64,000 bases of DNA from Vicia villosa. Taxonomy: Eukaryota > Streptophyta > Magnoliopsida > Fabales > Fabaceae. The stretch is from positions 341,001 through 405,000 of the forward strand of contig NW_026705729.1 of the NCBI RefSeq assembly GCF_029867415.1, read 5' to 3'. Each line of letters opens with the position of its first letter. Position 1 is the first letter of the stretch. A program made the translations under genes and the position numbers. The notes beneath the pieces are model-generated. The model was not told where the DNA came from, ran no database searches, and worked only from the letters and a program-made list of their open reading frames with translations. Shown here in pieces: positions 36,049 through 48,358 of this stretch.

Positions 36049-37180
36049 TGTTAGAACAAGATTTGTTCTGATCAATATTCTTAGTTTTGATGATAACAAT
36101 GTATATGAATTTTGCTTGAGACAATGTGGTACTCTAATCCTATGCAATTTCCATTTCAGGAAATATATAAAGAGTATGCATAAATTCAGCGCAAGAAGCA
36201 CTGACTCAGAAGGTTCAAGTATGCAACATTAGAACATGCTCTCGTAAGACATCAGAAGATGGTCAAGCAGAATCAGAACATGGTCTATTGAAGCATCAGA
36301 AGAACTTGAGATCAGAAGCAGAAGCACTGAAGTTCTCATGGTATCACGCTAGAAGCACTTCAAGGTCAGAAGACAAGAAGATGCTCTGCACCAAGCTGTA
36401 TGACTCTGATATATTCAAACATTGTGTCTACAAAGATCAGATCAGAAGCAACTACAAGATGGTAGGCTACGCTGACTGACAATAGGATTGTTAGAAGCTA
36501 TTAAAGGCAACGTCAGTTAAAGCAGGAAAAACAAGGCTTGAGGTAGTTGATAAAAGAGTGAAACATTAAATGCAATGATGTACGAATCACACAACGCATT
36601 AAATTCTCCCAACGATCATCTTCTCAAATGCCTATAAATAAAAGTTCTGATGAGAAGCTGAATACAACACTTTGCGCAAACATACAGAAACACTATCAAA
36701 TTCAAAAGCTCTCAAACTTCATCTTCAACCTCACTTCATTACTGTTGTAATATCTTAGTGAGATTAAGCTTAAACTTTAAGAGAAATATCACAGTTGTGA
36801 TTATAGCTTTTTAAGAAGCATTGTAATACTCTTGTAAGAATTTGTTTACATTCATTTGTAAAGAACTAGATGAGATCAAGTTGTGATCGGATTCTCTAGA
36901 AAGTCTTAGAGGGTATCTAAGCATTGTGTTCCTAGAGTGATCAGATTGTGATCAGAATACTCTAGAAGACTTAGAGGGTATCTAAGTAGAAAATCATTGT
37001 AATCTTGTGTGATTAGTGGATTAAATCCTCAGGTGAGGTAAATCACTCTAAGGGGGTGGACTGGAGTAGTTTCGTTAACAACGAATCAGGATAAATATCA
37101 TTGTGCAATTGTTTTTATCTTAAGAGTTTTTAAAGTACACTTATTCACCCCCCCCTTTCTAAGTGTTTTTCTATCCTTCA
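36049..37180 (+). repeat. 3' LTR of Sirevirus F
   Basis: 1132 bp, TGTTAGAACAAG ... TATCCTTCA. TATA box TATAAATA at about 36632-36639. It is followed at once by the ORF3 of element C, so F inserted inside C's ORF3; F's left end is not in the window. Confidence 0.9.
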
Positions 37181-39001
37181 TAATGGTATAGAAGAAGTTT
37201 TTCCAGAAGTTCTCTCTCAAAAAGAAAGAAGGACAAAGCGTAAACAAGATGTTCCTTCTATCAGTAAGGAGAAGAGAACTGAAGAAAAAGTTGCTGAAGA
37301 AAATAAAGAAGTTGTTGTTGAAGAAGAAAATAAAGAAAAAGAAGATGTTGTCATCAAGAAGAGGCAGAAGAAGACTGAGAAAGAAGATGATAAGAAAAAT
37401 GAAGAGAAGGACGCTGAAAAGAAGAAGAAGAGGAAAAAGAATGATAAGAAGGATGGTGAGAAGGATGGAGAGAAGAAGAATGAGAAGAAAGATAAAAAGA
37501 AAAAGAAAGTAGAAAAGAAGGCTGTTGAAGGAGAACAGAAGAAGGATGAAGAGGAAAATAAAGAAGAAGAAAGGAAGAAAGAAATTTCTGCAGGAAAGAA
37601 GGTTGCGATTCAGAAGAAGAGGAAAGAAGTTGAAGCTGATTCTGAAAGGCCTGCCAAGAAATCTAAAGGTGTGTTTATTTCTGAACCTAGTTCTGTTCCT
37701 TTTGCTAGTTCAAAATCTGTACTAACAGAAGTTCCAAAACCATTTCAACTAGAAATACAACCAGAAAAAGCCTTCACCAAATCACCTTCAACCACCAAAG
37801 TTCTCACCCCTCCTCCTTCACCCAAAACCAATCCTGCTTGTAAACATTAAATTGTTGAACCTATCCTTGATGTCTTACCCCTTCAAACCCTCTTTCCCCC
37901 TCACACAAATATCTCCACCTCTCACCCTCCTCCTCATGCAAATTATTCACCTGTTGCCTCTCCTGTTCCCATCAACCCCACTGCATCAGAATCTCCAAAT
38001 TCTGATTCCTTAAAATAATTATTCCTTGCCTGTAACTTTACCCCCAAACCTCGTCCTGACCCTGTCTTTATTAACCTAGAATCTGAGGATGAAGCATAAT
38101 CATTGCTCTCTCTTGATAGAGAACCCGAACCCTACTTCATTTTGAACCCAGATTCTTCTTCCACCGTTTCAAAACCCCCAACTCCGAACTATCTGTTGGT
38201 GTAAGTTTTGAATTTCTTAAGCTAAAGGTATAGACATGACTAGAAGCTTTGAAGGTTGCACATAATGCCAGGACGGGTTATGTTACTACTAGGAGACTTT
38301 GGAAAGCCTTCAGAAGGGAGACAAATTCTGACTTTCTAAAGCTTCAGAAAGCTTGTGAAGCTGAAGCTCCTGGTCCTTTTGGTTTCTTGAGGGATTTTGA
38401 AGATAGCTATGTCTATCCCATCGGAAGCTGGAAATATCTTGAAGAGAAGGACTTTGTTGATGAGCTTGAGGAAGTGCATCCACTTGCTATGGTTGTGTGG
38501 AAGCCTCACTATAATGTTCTGACTGGAGACTTTCAGTATATATTCAAATGGCTAAGGGAGAATCCCTTTTAGAAAGCGCAAAATATGGTATATCCAAAAG
38601 TTGAATACCCATCAGAACCCGCTGCTCCTTCACCTCCAAAGAATTTGGCTGAAATTCTTCTGGCTTTAGAGACTTCAGAAGCTGAACTCCCTTCTACTGT
38701 TTATGCTGAAGATGCTTCTGAATCAGAAGCTGATGTTGAGACTCAAGTTGCTGAAACTCAAGATGTTGAGAATCATCCTGCTATGCAAACTCCTCTTAAG
38801 GAAAATCAAGTTGATGTTCTCATGGTTGATACTGCTGTTGAGAATCCTCTGATGGACAATAACTTTGATGCTTCTTCTGCTGGACCTTCTGTTCTGATGA
38901 ACACCATGAAGGCTCTTCAACGGAATCAAGTTGATCTTGCTTCTCGTCTGGACAAGCACGAGGATACTCACAAGGAGTTCAAATCTTTTATGAAGACGTA
39001 A
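37181..39001 (+). pseudogene. Env-like ORF3 of Sirevirus C, 5'-truncated
   Basis: Plus strand. It enters in the lysine/glutamate-rich segment (about 37200-37660, where two other frames give long lysine/arginine-rich shadow ORFs), then the proline-rich middle (KVLTPPPSPKTNP), the C-terminal domain (RRLWKAFRRETNSDFLKLQK, about 38280) and the acidic tail ending FKSFMKT at 39001. Several stops and at least one frameshift (between 38040 and 38240, and near 38571) disable it. It is more diverged from B and D than they are from each other. Confidence 0.8.
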
Positions 39002-39981
39002 ACATAAAGAACTGCTGAGATTCAAAACCTTCTGGCCAATATAGCTTCTAATCTAGGCTAGTCGTAGTATGTCTTAGTCTTAGACGTCTTCTTGTTTCTT
39101 GCATCTGTTTCTTGCATCTGCTTCTATCCCTCTTGTACTTCTGATATATTTTGTTAATCAATGAAATATTATCTTCTTCACTTTATGTGTCTTTTATCAC
39201 CTGAATCTTTTAAATGCCTTTTGATGTTATGACAAAAAGGGGGAGAAATATGATAATTGATTTGGTTTATTATATCAGTTGCTGGGATCAAGTCTCAACA
39301 TTTCTAACATTATTTGCAAGTTCTATGTATTTGAGATTTTTTGCAGGATTGAAGATATTCTGAAAAAGCTCAACATGAGAAGCAAATACATGGGGAAATG
39401 CAATTCTATAAAGAAGCATGTCTTGGAAATTTGAAGCAAGCTTAGTGTTGTGAAGCTTCAAGATCAGAAGCAGGAAGAATGTTCTGATATTCTCTTTGAA
39501 GAATTACTCTGATACATTCTCTTCTCTCTTTTGCTCTGATATATGTTCTTTCTTAAAAGAATGTTCTGATCCATTCATGCTCTGATTATTTTCATCTAGT
39601 ATGCTTTGAAACATTTCAGGATGTAAAGATGCTCTGATGATGCTCTGATACATTCAAGAATGTTCTGATACAATCAGGCATGCTATGATTCAAGAAGAAA
39701 TTCAAAGCTCTGAAGCTGATCTATGGAAGCAAGAAGCAGAAGCTATGAATGTTCTGAACTTCTAGGCAAAGTGAACGTCTCTACCGAAATGGAAAATACT
39801 CAGGGAAGTCTTTTATTTATAAATTCTTCTAGTATTTATTTCAGGGGGAGATTGTTAATCTCAGGGGGAGACATATTCACACACTCTGATTATATGCTTA
39901 TGATATATCTGTGTAATTGTCTTTTGTCATATAATATTCTGATTGCAAATTCATATCAATTATATATGTTTTCATCATCAT
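39002..39981 (+). other. 3' UTR of Sirevirus C
   Basis: Non-coding, parallel to F's 3' UTR: an internal AAAAAGGGGGAGAAA near 39234, TCTGAT words at about 39480-39690 and GGGGGAGA tracts near 39844 and 39863. Confidence 0.7.
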
Positions 39982-39997
39982 AAAAAAAGGGGGAGAT
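39982..39997 (+). other. Polypurine tract of Sirevirus C
   Basis: AAAAAAAGGGGGAGAT directly before the 3' LTR of element C. Confidence 0.8.
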
Positions 39998-40229
39998 TGT
40001 TAGAACAAGATTTGTTCTGATCAATATTCTTGTTTTAATGATGACAATGTATATGAATTTTGTATAAGACAATGTGGTACTTTAATCCTTTAAATTTTCC
40101 ATTTCAGGAAATATATAGAGTATGCACAAATTCAGCGCAAGAAGCACTGACTCAGAAGGTTCAAGACTGCAACATCAGAACATGCTCTCGCAAGACATCA
40201 GAAGATGGTCAAGCAGAATCAGAACATGG
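39998..40229 (+). repeat. 3' LTR of Sirevirus C, left piece
   Basis: The first 232 bases of C's LTR, interrupted by element D. Bases 40225-40229 (CATGG) are duplicated at 49565-49569. The LTR resumes at 49570. Confidence 0.92.
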
Positions 40230-41435
40230 TGAAGGATAGAAAAACACTTAGAAAGGGGGGGTTTGAATAAGTGTAGCTTTAAAAACTTGACAGATAAAAA
40301 TAAATTGCACAGTTATTTTTATCCTGGTTCGTTGTTAACTAAACTACTCCAGTCCACCCCCGCAGAGATGATTTACCTCAACTGAGGATTTAATCCACTA
40401 ATCGCACGGATTACAATGGTTTTCCACTTAGTCAGCAACTAAGTCTTCCAGAGTCTTCTGATCACACACTGATCACTCCAGGAACAACTGCTTAGATACC
40501 CTCTAAGACTTTTCTAGAGTATTCTGATCCACACGATCACTCTAGTTACAACATGCTTAGATAACCTCTAAGACTTCCTAGAGTATACTGATCCACACGA
40601 TCACTCTAGTTCCTTACAACTTAATGTAATCAATTCTAAGAGTATTACAAATGCTTCTTAAAAGCTATAATCACAAACTGTGATATTTCTCTTAACGTTT
40701 AAGCTTAATCTCACTAATATATTACAACAGCAATGTAGTGAGCTTTGATGAAGATGAAGATTCTGAGCTTTGATTTGAACAGCGTTTCAGCAAGTTAATA
40801 GGCGTTGTTTTGTGCAGAATCGTTAACCTTGCTTCTCATCAGAACTTCATATTTATAGGCGTTGGAGAAGATGACCGTTGAGTGCATTTAATGCTTTGCG
40901 TGTTCCGTACAACATCGCATTTAATGTTATACGCTTTTGTCAACTACCTCGAGCCTTGTTCACGCTGTGTCTACTGACGTAGCCTTTAATAGCTTTTAAC
41001 GTTCCTTTTGTCAGTCAGCGTAGCCTGCCACTTGTACTTCCTTCTGATCTGATGTTTGTGAATACAACGTTTGAATATCATCAGAGTCAAACAGCTTGGT
41101 GCATAGCATCTTCTGATCTTCTGACCTTGAAGTGCTTCTGAGCGTGATACCATCAGAACTTCAGTACTTCTGATCTCATGTTCTTCTGATGCTTCCATAG
41201 ACCCATGTTCTGATTCTGCTTCGACCATCTTCTGATGTCTTGCCAGACCATGTTCTGATGTTGCATGCTGAACCCTTGAGACAAAGCTTCTGAGCGCTGA
41301 ATTATGCATACTCTTTATATATTTCCTGAAAAGGAAATTGCATTGGATTAGAGTACCATATTATCTTAAGCAAAATTCATATTATTGTTATCATCAATAC
41401 TAAGATAATTGATCAGAACAAATCTTGTTCTAACA
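40230..41435 (-). repeat. 3' LTR of Sirevirus D
   Basis: 1206 bp, minus strand TGTTAGAACAAG (41435) to TATCCTTCA (40230). TATA box at 40850-40857. Near-identical to 48359-49564. Confidence 0.95.
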
Positions 41436-41600
41436 ATCTCCCCCTTTTTGATGATGACAAAAACATATATAAATGATATGAATTTGCGATCAGAAAGAGT
41501 AGACGGCAAAAGACAAATTACACAGCTATAGCATAAGCATATGAATATGTCTCCCCCTGAGATTAACAATCTCCCCCTGAGATAAATAATCTCCCCCTGA
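41436..41600 (-). other. Polypurine tract cluster of Sirevirus D
   Basis: The functional tract (minus CAAAAAGGGGGAGAT, 41436-41450) abuts the 3' LTR. Three more TCAGGGGGAG copies lie at 41551-41560, 41571-41580 and 41591-41600, and another AAAAAGGGGGAGAAA at about 42511-42525. Multiple conserved polypurine tracts are a documented feature of Sireviruses. Confidence 0.8.
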
Positions 41601-41687
41601 AATAAATACTCGAAGAACTTTAATAAAAGACTTCCCTGATTATTTCGGTAGAGACGATCACATAAGCTTCTGTCTTCAGAGAATTCG

Positions 41688-42020
41688 TAGCTTCTGACTT
41701 CTGCTTCCATTGGACAGCTTCAGAACTAGAATTTCTTTAGATCCTTAGAACACTCACAGCTTCTGATTCTTGCTTCCATTAAGGACAGCTTCAGAACTTG
41801 AATTTCTTTGATCTTCAGAACATTCACAGCTTCTGATTTCTGCTTCCATTTAGGACAGCTTCAGAACTTGAATTTCTTTGATCTTCAGAACATTCACAGC
41901 TTCTGATTTCTGCTTCCATTTAGGACAGCTTCAGAACTTGAGTTTTCTGGATCTTTAGAACATTCACAGCTTCTGATTTCTGCTTCCCTCGGATAGCTTC
42001 AGAGCTTTGAATTTCTACCA
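41688..42020. repeat. 70-bp tandem repeats in Sirevirus D 3' UTR
   Basis: Five head-to-tail copies with the marker AGCTTCTGAYTTCTGCTTCC at about 41688, 41758, 41828, 41898 and 41968. The middle copies are nearly identical, so amplification is recent. The 3' UTRs of F and C lack this array. Confidence 0.85.
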
Positions 42021-42704
42021 ACATTACTTCATGCTAGATTTGTATCAGAACATTGTTGAATGTACCAGAGCATCATCAGAGCATCTCTACATCCTGAAAT
42101 GTTACAGAACAAAAACCAAACGACAAAAGTCAGCATGAACGAGTCAGAACATAAAATGTATATTGGAACACATGATATGTATCAGAGCCATATAGGCTAA
42201 AATAATGTTATCAGAGCAAATAGAATTTTGTCAGAGCAAATAGACAAATATGGATCAAATTCTATTATCAGTGCTTCTGATTCATTCTTCTTTCTTGCTT
42301 CTGATTTCTGAAGCTTGACAGCACTCAGCTTGCTTCAGTTTCCATGAGCTTATTCTTTTTACAGAATAACACTTCTTATGGTTTTGCTTCTTGTGTTTGC
42401 TTTGAAGATTCTCTTCACTTCTTTATACCTGCAAAACACTTAAACCATATAGAACTTGCAGTTCTTGTTAGTAAAAGCAACTGATTAAATCAAATCATTT
42501 ATCACATATTTCTCCCCCTTTTTGTCATATCATCAAAAAAAAAACAAAAAAGATTCAGAGACAAACAAAACGAAACACACAGAGGAAGAAGATGATTTCA
42601 TTTAAGTTCAAACAGCAGGTACAGAAGTACATGAAGATAAGTAAGATCAGATGCACAGAACCAAAACAGATGCAACGAAAAGAAAGAAACAACACAGACT
42701 CAAT
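42021..42704 (-). other. 3' UTR of Sirevirus D, remainder
   Basis: Non-coding, rich in TCAGAGC/TCAGAAC words (about 42040-42240), the reverse of the TCTGAT array in elements F and C. Confidence 0.6.
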
Positions 42705-45557
42705 CTAAGATGGCCCTAGCCTTGACAAGATCTTGGCCAGCATCTCTTTAACCTCATTGTTGTGTCCTTCTTGCCTCACCATGAAAACGTTATACTTATC
42801 ATTGAGTGAGCTTTGCTCATCTTGTCTCTTCTGAATTTCTTCCAGAGTCCTTGCAAGACGAGAAGATTCATCAGAAGAAGCTTCACAGCTTCTATCCACA
42901 GGGATGACATGTTGATCTGCAGCTTCCATGGATAGATCATTTGCAGGGATGTCCTCAACAGGATCTGATTCAGCAACATGATCTTCAGCATCTGCTTCTT
43001 GTATGGAAGCATCTCCATATTCTGCAGCAGGAATTTCCGAGTCTCCATTCTCAAGTGCCTGAAGAATGGCAGCTAGATTCCTGGGAGCAGAAGGACCTTC
43101 AACTTCTGGTGGGTCAACAACTTCTGGAATGACCAAGCTTGGGTCTTTCTCAGAAGGGTTTTCCCTCAGATAGTCAAAAAGGGTCTTGAAATCTCCAAGA
43201 AGAACAAGATAATCAGGAATAAAGATAACAATATCCCTGCATGGATTTGCTTCCATTTCAGCAGCCAATCTTAATTGTTCCATTTCATCCAAGAAGGGCT
43301 TCTCTTCTAACAGATGTCTTCCTCTGAGACGAACAAACCAGAAGTCTTCATAGTTTCTCAGAATTCCACGAGGCCGTGGGGCAGCAGCTACACAGGCTTC
43401 CTGAAGTTCTAAAAACAGAGCATCTGATTCTCTGCGAAGGATCCTCCAGAAGTTCCGCATAGCAACATCATTCAATCCAGAACTTTCAGCAATTCTGAGA
43501 GTATCAAAGATACTTCTGAGATTCCTCTTTATGTTTTCAAAAACTACACCAATAGGGTATACAGGGCGAAATTTTATTTGGGTTTTTGAAAAGGCAGGGT
43601 TGGAAGTGAAGTACGGATGAGGTTCTCTATCCAACCTATAAGAAGATTCTGCTTCAGTATCAGAATCTAACACTACTACTTCAGCTTCAGGACGAGGCTT
43701 GGGAGTGTAGTTGCAATCACGGAGCAGCTGCTCATGTGATGCAGAGGTTGGAAAAGGAGAATCACAAAGATTATTGTGAGAGGTGGAGGGAGTATGTTCA
43801 AAGGTGGCATTGGGAGAAGTTTGAGATGGAAAGAGAGTTTGAATGGGTGGTATATCCAAAACATGATCATCAGCAGCTTGGTCAGAAACAAAGTTAGTTG
43901 AGGATGAAGGAGAAGGGATGGAGGCATCTGGAATTGGTGAGAGAGAAGGAGAATTGGGTTTGGTTGCATGAGAAGATGGAGGTGTAAGAACATGGACAAA
44001 AACCGGTGATTCTGATGTGGCTTTTTCTGGTTCAGGTGTAGGGACAACCTCTATTGGTGCAACTTCTGAACGAACAGCAGGAACAGAATCAGGTTCAGAA
44101 ATGCATATACCTTTGGAACCTCTCAGAAAAGCTTTGGCCACATCCTCAGTCTTCTTCTGCTTTTTACTCTTCGGCTCTTCAATAATCTTTGCTTTGCCTC
44201 TAGAGATTTCTTTCCTTCTGACATAAGCCAGAACTTCTGGTTGATTCTCAGCCTCTTGAGCAGCATTTTCTTCATCTGAGCTTTGAATAATCATCTTCCT
44301 TTTTCTGGTTATCTTCTTCTTAACAATTTCAACAATCTCATCATTGTTATTTGCCTTCTTCTTCTTTTTCTTCTTCTCAGCTTCCTTCTTATTCTTCTCA
44401 AAATCAGCAGATACGGCCTTAACAACTTTTGCAATCACTTCTTCTGGGACTACTTCATTTTTAGTGGTAGCAGCAACTTTCTTTGCAACCTTCACTTGAT
44501 TAAAGGAGGGATGATCAAACTTTCTTTTGGTTCTTTCTTCCTTCTTGCGATTCACTTTAATAGGAGCACCTTTGTCTTGATCTTTAAGACTCTTATCCTC
44601 TTTTTGTGACTTCAGATACTTAGTTCTGACTTCAGGTACCTCACTATTGAAGAAGGTTTCAAAGTCAGCTAGAACTGGTTTTCTTCTGATTCTTGTTCCA
44701 GCTAGAGGTTGAGGAACTTTGAGGATAGTGTCAATTATTTTCATCTTCTTTAAAGAAAAAGCATTCAGACAGGCTCCAGAGGTGACAGCAAGGTCTTTGA
44801 TAATACCTTCAGACTCCAGACTCTCAACAATCTTGGAATGCACCAGAAGGTTTGTAATAATTCTACCAAAAGGAATGATTGTTCCACCATTTTCTTTTCT
44901 AAAAGCGTTTCTGGAATCCTTTACTGCTTTCCACATATGGTTGAAGATAATGTAAATCGCATCAACCTTCTTCTGAGTGGCAATGCAATAAAGAATATAC
45001 CTTTGCTCATTACTGATGAAATCTGAAGCATGTGTTGCTTTCCTATGGTAGAAGCACCCAAGAAGGATCTTTGCCCAGATTCTGTAGACATCTCTCAAAT
45101 CCTTGACGTGTTTTGTTTTCTTGACATTTGGATAGAGAGTGGATAGAACATCTCCCAAATCTGCCCTTTGATCAAACTCAAAAACCCCTTCAGGGTTTTT
45201 CAGATCAAACATCATTCTTAGGATGTTTTCAGTAATAACAACAAACTTTCCATGGACGAAAGAAAGTATAGATTTTGGAGCAACCACAGCATGTGCCTAG
45301 AACTCCTTGACAAGATCCGGATAAACTGGACCAACGAACTCAGCAAACAACGAGGTCCACCCTTGAAAGATGATGTCTTCTTTAAGGTGAAATTGGTTTT
45401 CTTCAATGTTGTCAAAGTCAACCATGAGTTCACACAGAACTTCCAATTCATCTTTAGGAATGGAGCATGCAACAACAGGGGTGAGTTCCTGGTTTGTTTC
45501 ATTATGAATATGGAGAAGAGTAGATGAACCAACAATTTGAGATGAGGAAGCAGCCAT
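42705..45557 (-). CDS. Env-like ORF3 of Sirevirus D, one nonsense codon
   Basis: About 950 codons starting MAASSSQIVG, with a single TAG (45297-45299, codon 87, where B has a tryptophan). Order: an N-terminal globular domain (to about 260) with ILSFVHGKFVVITENILRMM and KILLGCFYHRKATHA, a lysine-rich stretch with a run of seven lysines (about 300-390), a proline/serine-rich middle (about 420-540), a C-terminal globular domain (NDVAMRNFWRILRRESDALF), an acidic segment and a coiled-coil-like end KEMLAKILSRLGPS. No signal peptide or evident transmembrane helix, so an envelope role is not supported by sequence. It stays nearly intact although pol is lost. The lysine-rich run could be a nuclear signal. 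Confidence 0.85.
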
Positions 45558-45941
45558 TGAAACAGAACGAACAACTAAGAGGAACAAATTTTGGGTTTTC
45601 GGTTAGGGTTTTAGAAACGACTAAGAAGATTTCAAAAGAGAGTATGCAAGAAGAAGGAGAGACACGGAGCAAAAAACAATATATGAGATGATTTGAAAAG
45701 AATATATAGAGACGGATTTGAAAAAGAAAATAATAAAAAATATAAACTGAACAGTTCCAGAATCAAAAGAAATCAATTTTATTAACTGATGAGTGACGTA
45801 AGGAGAGAGAACGTGGTAAATGAAATGATTTATAACAGTTACCTAGGTCGGCGTCTTTTCAACTGCACGCTTTGTACTAACCGTACAGACACGTGTTCAC
45901 CATCAGATAATAGATGACAGCTGTAAATTTCAGAATAGACT
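45558..45941 (-). promoter_or_regulatory. Promoter-like spacer upstream of ORF3 in D
   Basis: Counterpart of 7214-7618 in element B. It has a TATA-like TCTATATATT (45701-45710), a TGACGTA word (45794-45800) and the G-box palindrome ACACGTGT (45889-45896). Order and spacing match B. No ORF. Confidence 0.45.
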
Positions 45942-46352
45942 TTACGCCTTCAGATTCTGATCACTGCTTCTGATCTGATCAAGTTTCTCTTCTGGAAACA
46001 CTCCTTCTGAAGTGTGCTGATATAAATCTGAATGATCTTCTGATCCATTACTTCTGATATACACAGCTTCTGGAGGTTCACTTCTTTGTTCTGCAGCTTC
46101 TGATACGACAAAAATGCATCTGCAGAAATTCTTAAGCTGCTTTGATTCATCAGAGACAAGTTTATCATCAAACCAGATATTTATTGATTCGTCCACAAAC
46201 GATTTTTCAGTATTGTATATTCTGTAGCATTTAGAGCATTCAGAATAATCAAGAACGAAACATCAATGCTTTAGAAACAAACAAAACAAATGGTTCCAAG
46301 ACTGATAAACTATCTTTTCTGATCTCCTACAGACATAGTTTCTTCAACAGAT
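45942..46352 (-). pseudogene. Pol scar of Sirevirus D (integrase tail, protease remnant)
   Basis: 46196-45942 reads MDESINIWFDDKLVSDES and on to DQIRSSDQNLKA, the linker after integrase that B shows as ESINIRFDNKLGLEKPK. Between it and gag are traces of the protease start in a shifted frame. Everything else of pol is missing. Confidence 0.75.
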
Positions 46353-48272
46353 TTAAGTACCAGAACTTGGAAGACAGTTCTTCTTCCCTTCAAGTGTTGA
46401 GACCAACTTGAGTCCAGGTGACTTGACATGTTGACTTTTATCTTCTTTGTTGCCAAGAGAATCTGCAAAAGAAATAGTCTTTTTCTTTGGTACCCACATC
46501 TTCTTGGGTCCTTTCTTGTTAGTTTTTCTCAAGTTCTGATTGAACTTGGGTTTAACATTGTAAGCAATAGGAGGAACAGCATGATAATTCTTAATGTGAG
46601 TTTCATGATATTTCCTAGGTTGTGTCACATGCTTTTTGGTGTGTGTTATGTGAAAACTTTGAGCATGTGAAGTGTGCCTAATATCATGGGAGTGGCCATA
46701 CTTGAACTGATCATACAATGGCTTGTATGTGAATTTCATTTCATCAACAGGTTCAAGTTTGTATGGGGTTTCACCCTCAAAACCAATGCCAACTCTTTTG
46801 TTTCCAGACACAGCATATATCATAGAAGCTAGCTGACTTCTGCCAATACTTCTAGATAAGAACTTCCTGAAACTTAAATCATATTCTTTCAGAATATGGT
46901 TTAGACTAGGAGTGGATTTTTCTGAATCAGAAGGAGATCCAACATTATTGGATAATTTTAAAAGTTTTTCTTTTAATTCAGAATTCTCCAACTCAAGCTT
47001 CTTTGTTTCAAATTCAAATAGCTTTTTCAGCTCTTTGTATTTGAGACTAATCTGAGACTTGAATTCCAGAAGTTCAGTTAGACCGGAAACTAACTCATCT
47101 CTAGTAAGTTCAGAAAATACCTCTTCAGAATCTGATTCTGATGTAGATTCTGATTCGTCATCTTCTGTCGCCATCAGCGCACAGTTAGCCTGCTCATCTT
47201 CAGAGTCTGAATCATCTTCTGACTCATCCCAGGTTGCCATAAGACCTTTCTTCTTATGAAACTTCTTCTTGGGATTTTCCTTCTGAAGTTTTGGACATTC
47301 ATTCTTGAAGTGTCCAGGCTCATTGCATTCATAGCACATGACCTTCTTCTTGTCAAATCTTCTGTCATCAGAAGATTCTCCACGTTCAAATTTCTTTGAA
47401 CTTCTGACGCCTCTGAACTTCCTTTGCTTGTTCTTCCAGAGTTGATTTAGCCTTCTGGAGATCAAGGACAGTTCATCTTCTTCTTCAGATTCTGATTCTT
47501 CAGGATCTTCTTCTCTAGCCTGAAAAGCGTTAGTGCATTTTTTGATATTGGATTTTAATGCAATAGACTTACCTTTCTTTTGAGGCTCATTTGCGTCCAG
47601 CTCTATTTCATGGCTTCTCAAGGCACTGATAAGCTCTTCCAGAGAAACTTCATTCAGATTCTTTGCAATCTTGAATGCAGTCACCATAGGACCCCATCTT
47701 CTGGGTAAGCTTCTGATGATCTTCTTTACGTGATCAGCCTTGGTGTATCCCTTGTCAAGAACTCTCAATCCAGCAGTAAGAGTTTGAAATCTTGAAAACA
47801 TCTTTTCAATGTCTTCATCATCCTCCATCTTGAAGGCTTCATACTTCTGGATTAAAGCGAGAGCTTTAGTCTCCTTGACTTGAGCATTTCCTTCATGAGT
47901 CATTTTCAAGGACTCATATATGTCATAGGCCGTTTCCCTGTTAGATATCTTCTCATACTCAGCATGAGAGATAGCATTCAGCAAAACAGTTCTGCATTTA
48001 TGATGATTCCTGAAAAGCTTCTTCTGATCATCATTCATTTCTTGCCTTGTCAGCTTTACGCCACTGGCATTTACTGGATGTTTGTAACCATCCATCATAA
48101 GATCCCATAGATCACCATCTAGACCAAGAAAGTAACTTTCCAGTTTATCTTTCCAGTATTCAAAGTTTTCACCATCAAATACCGGCGGTCTAGTTTAACC
48201 ATTGTTACCGTTGTGTTGCTCAGCAGAGCCAGATGTAGATGCAGGTGTAGACTTTTCAATTTCACCAGCCAT
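46353..48272 (-). pseudogene. Gag of Sirevirus D, one nonsense codon
   Basis: 640 codons from MAGEIEKSTP at 48272. A TAA at 48195-48197 (codon 26, where B has tyrosine) is the only stop. The gag core (KDKLESYFLGLD), the CCHC knuckle CYECNEPGHFKNEC (about residues 312-325), an acidic SESDSEE segment, a coiled coil (KKLFEFETKKLELENSELKEK) and a histidine-rich C-terminal part follow. The C-terminal extension is absent from element A. The end at 46353 runs out of frame into the protease remnant. Confidence 0.88.
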
Positions 48273-48343
48273 CTTTTACTGAAGCGTTTTTCTCTTCCTG
48301 AATCTTTTCTAAACACGGTTAAGTGCTTGCACCTTAGAACCGG

Positions 48344-48356
48344 CGCTCTGATGCCA
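48344..48356 (-). other. Primer binding site of Sirevirus D
   Basis: Minus strand TGGCATCAGAGCG, two bases after the 5' LTR. Same as element A; initiator tRNA-Met type. Confidence 0.8.
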
Positions 48357-48358
48357 AT

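Noticed and set aside
37249..37725. Lysine/arginine-rich ORFs of 66-87 codons
   Set aside because: Out-of-frame readings of the lysine/glutamate-rich segment of C's ORF3.
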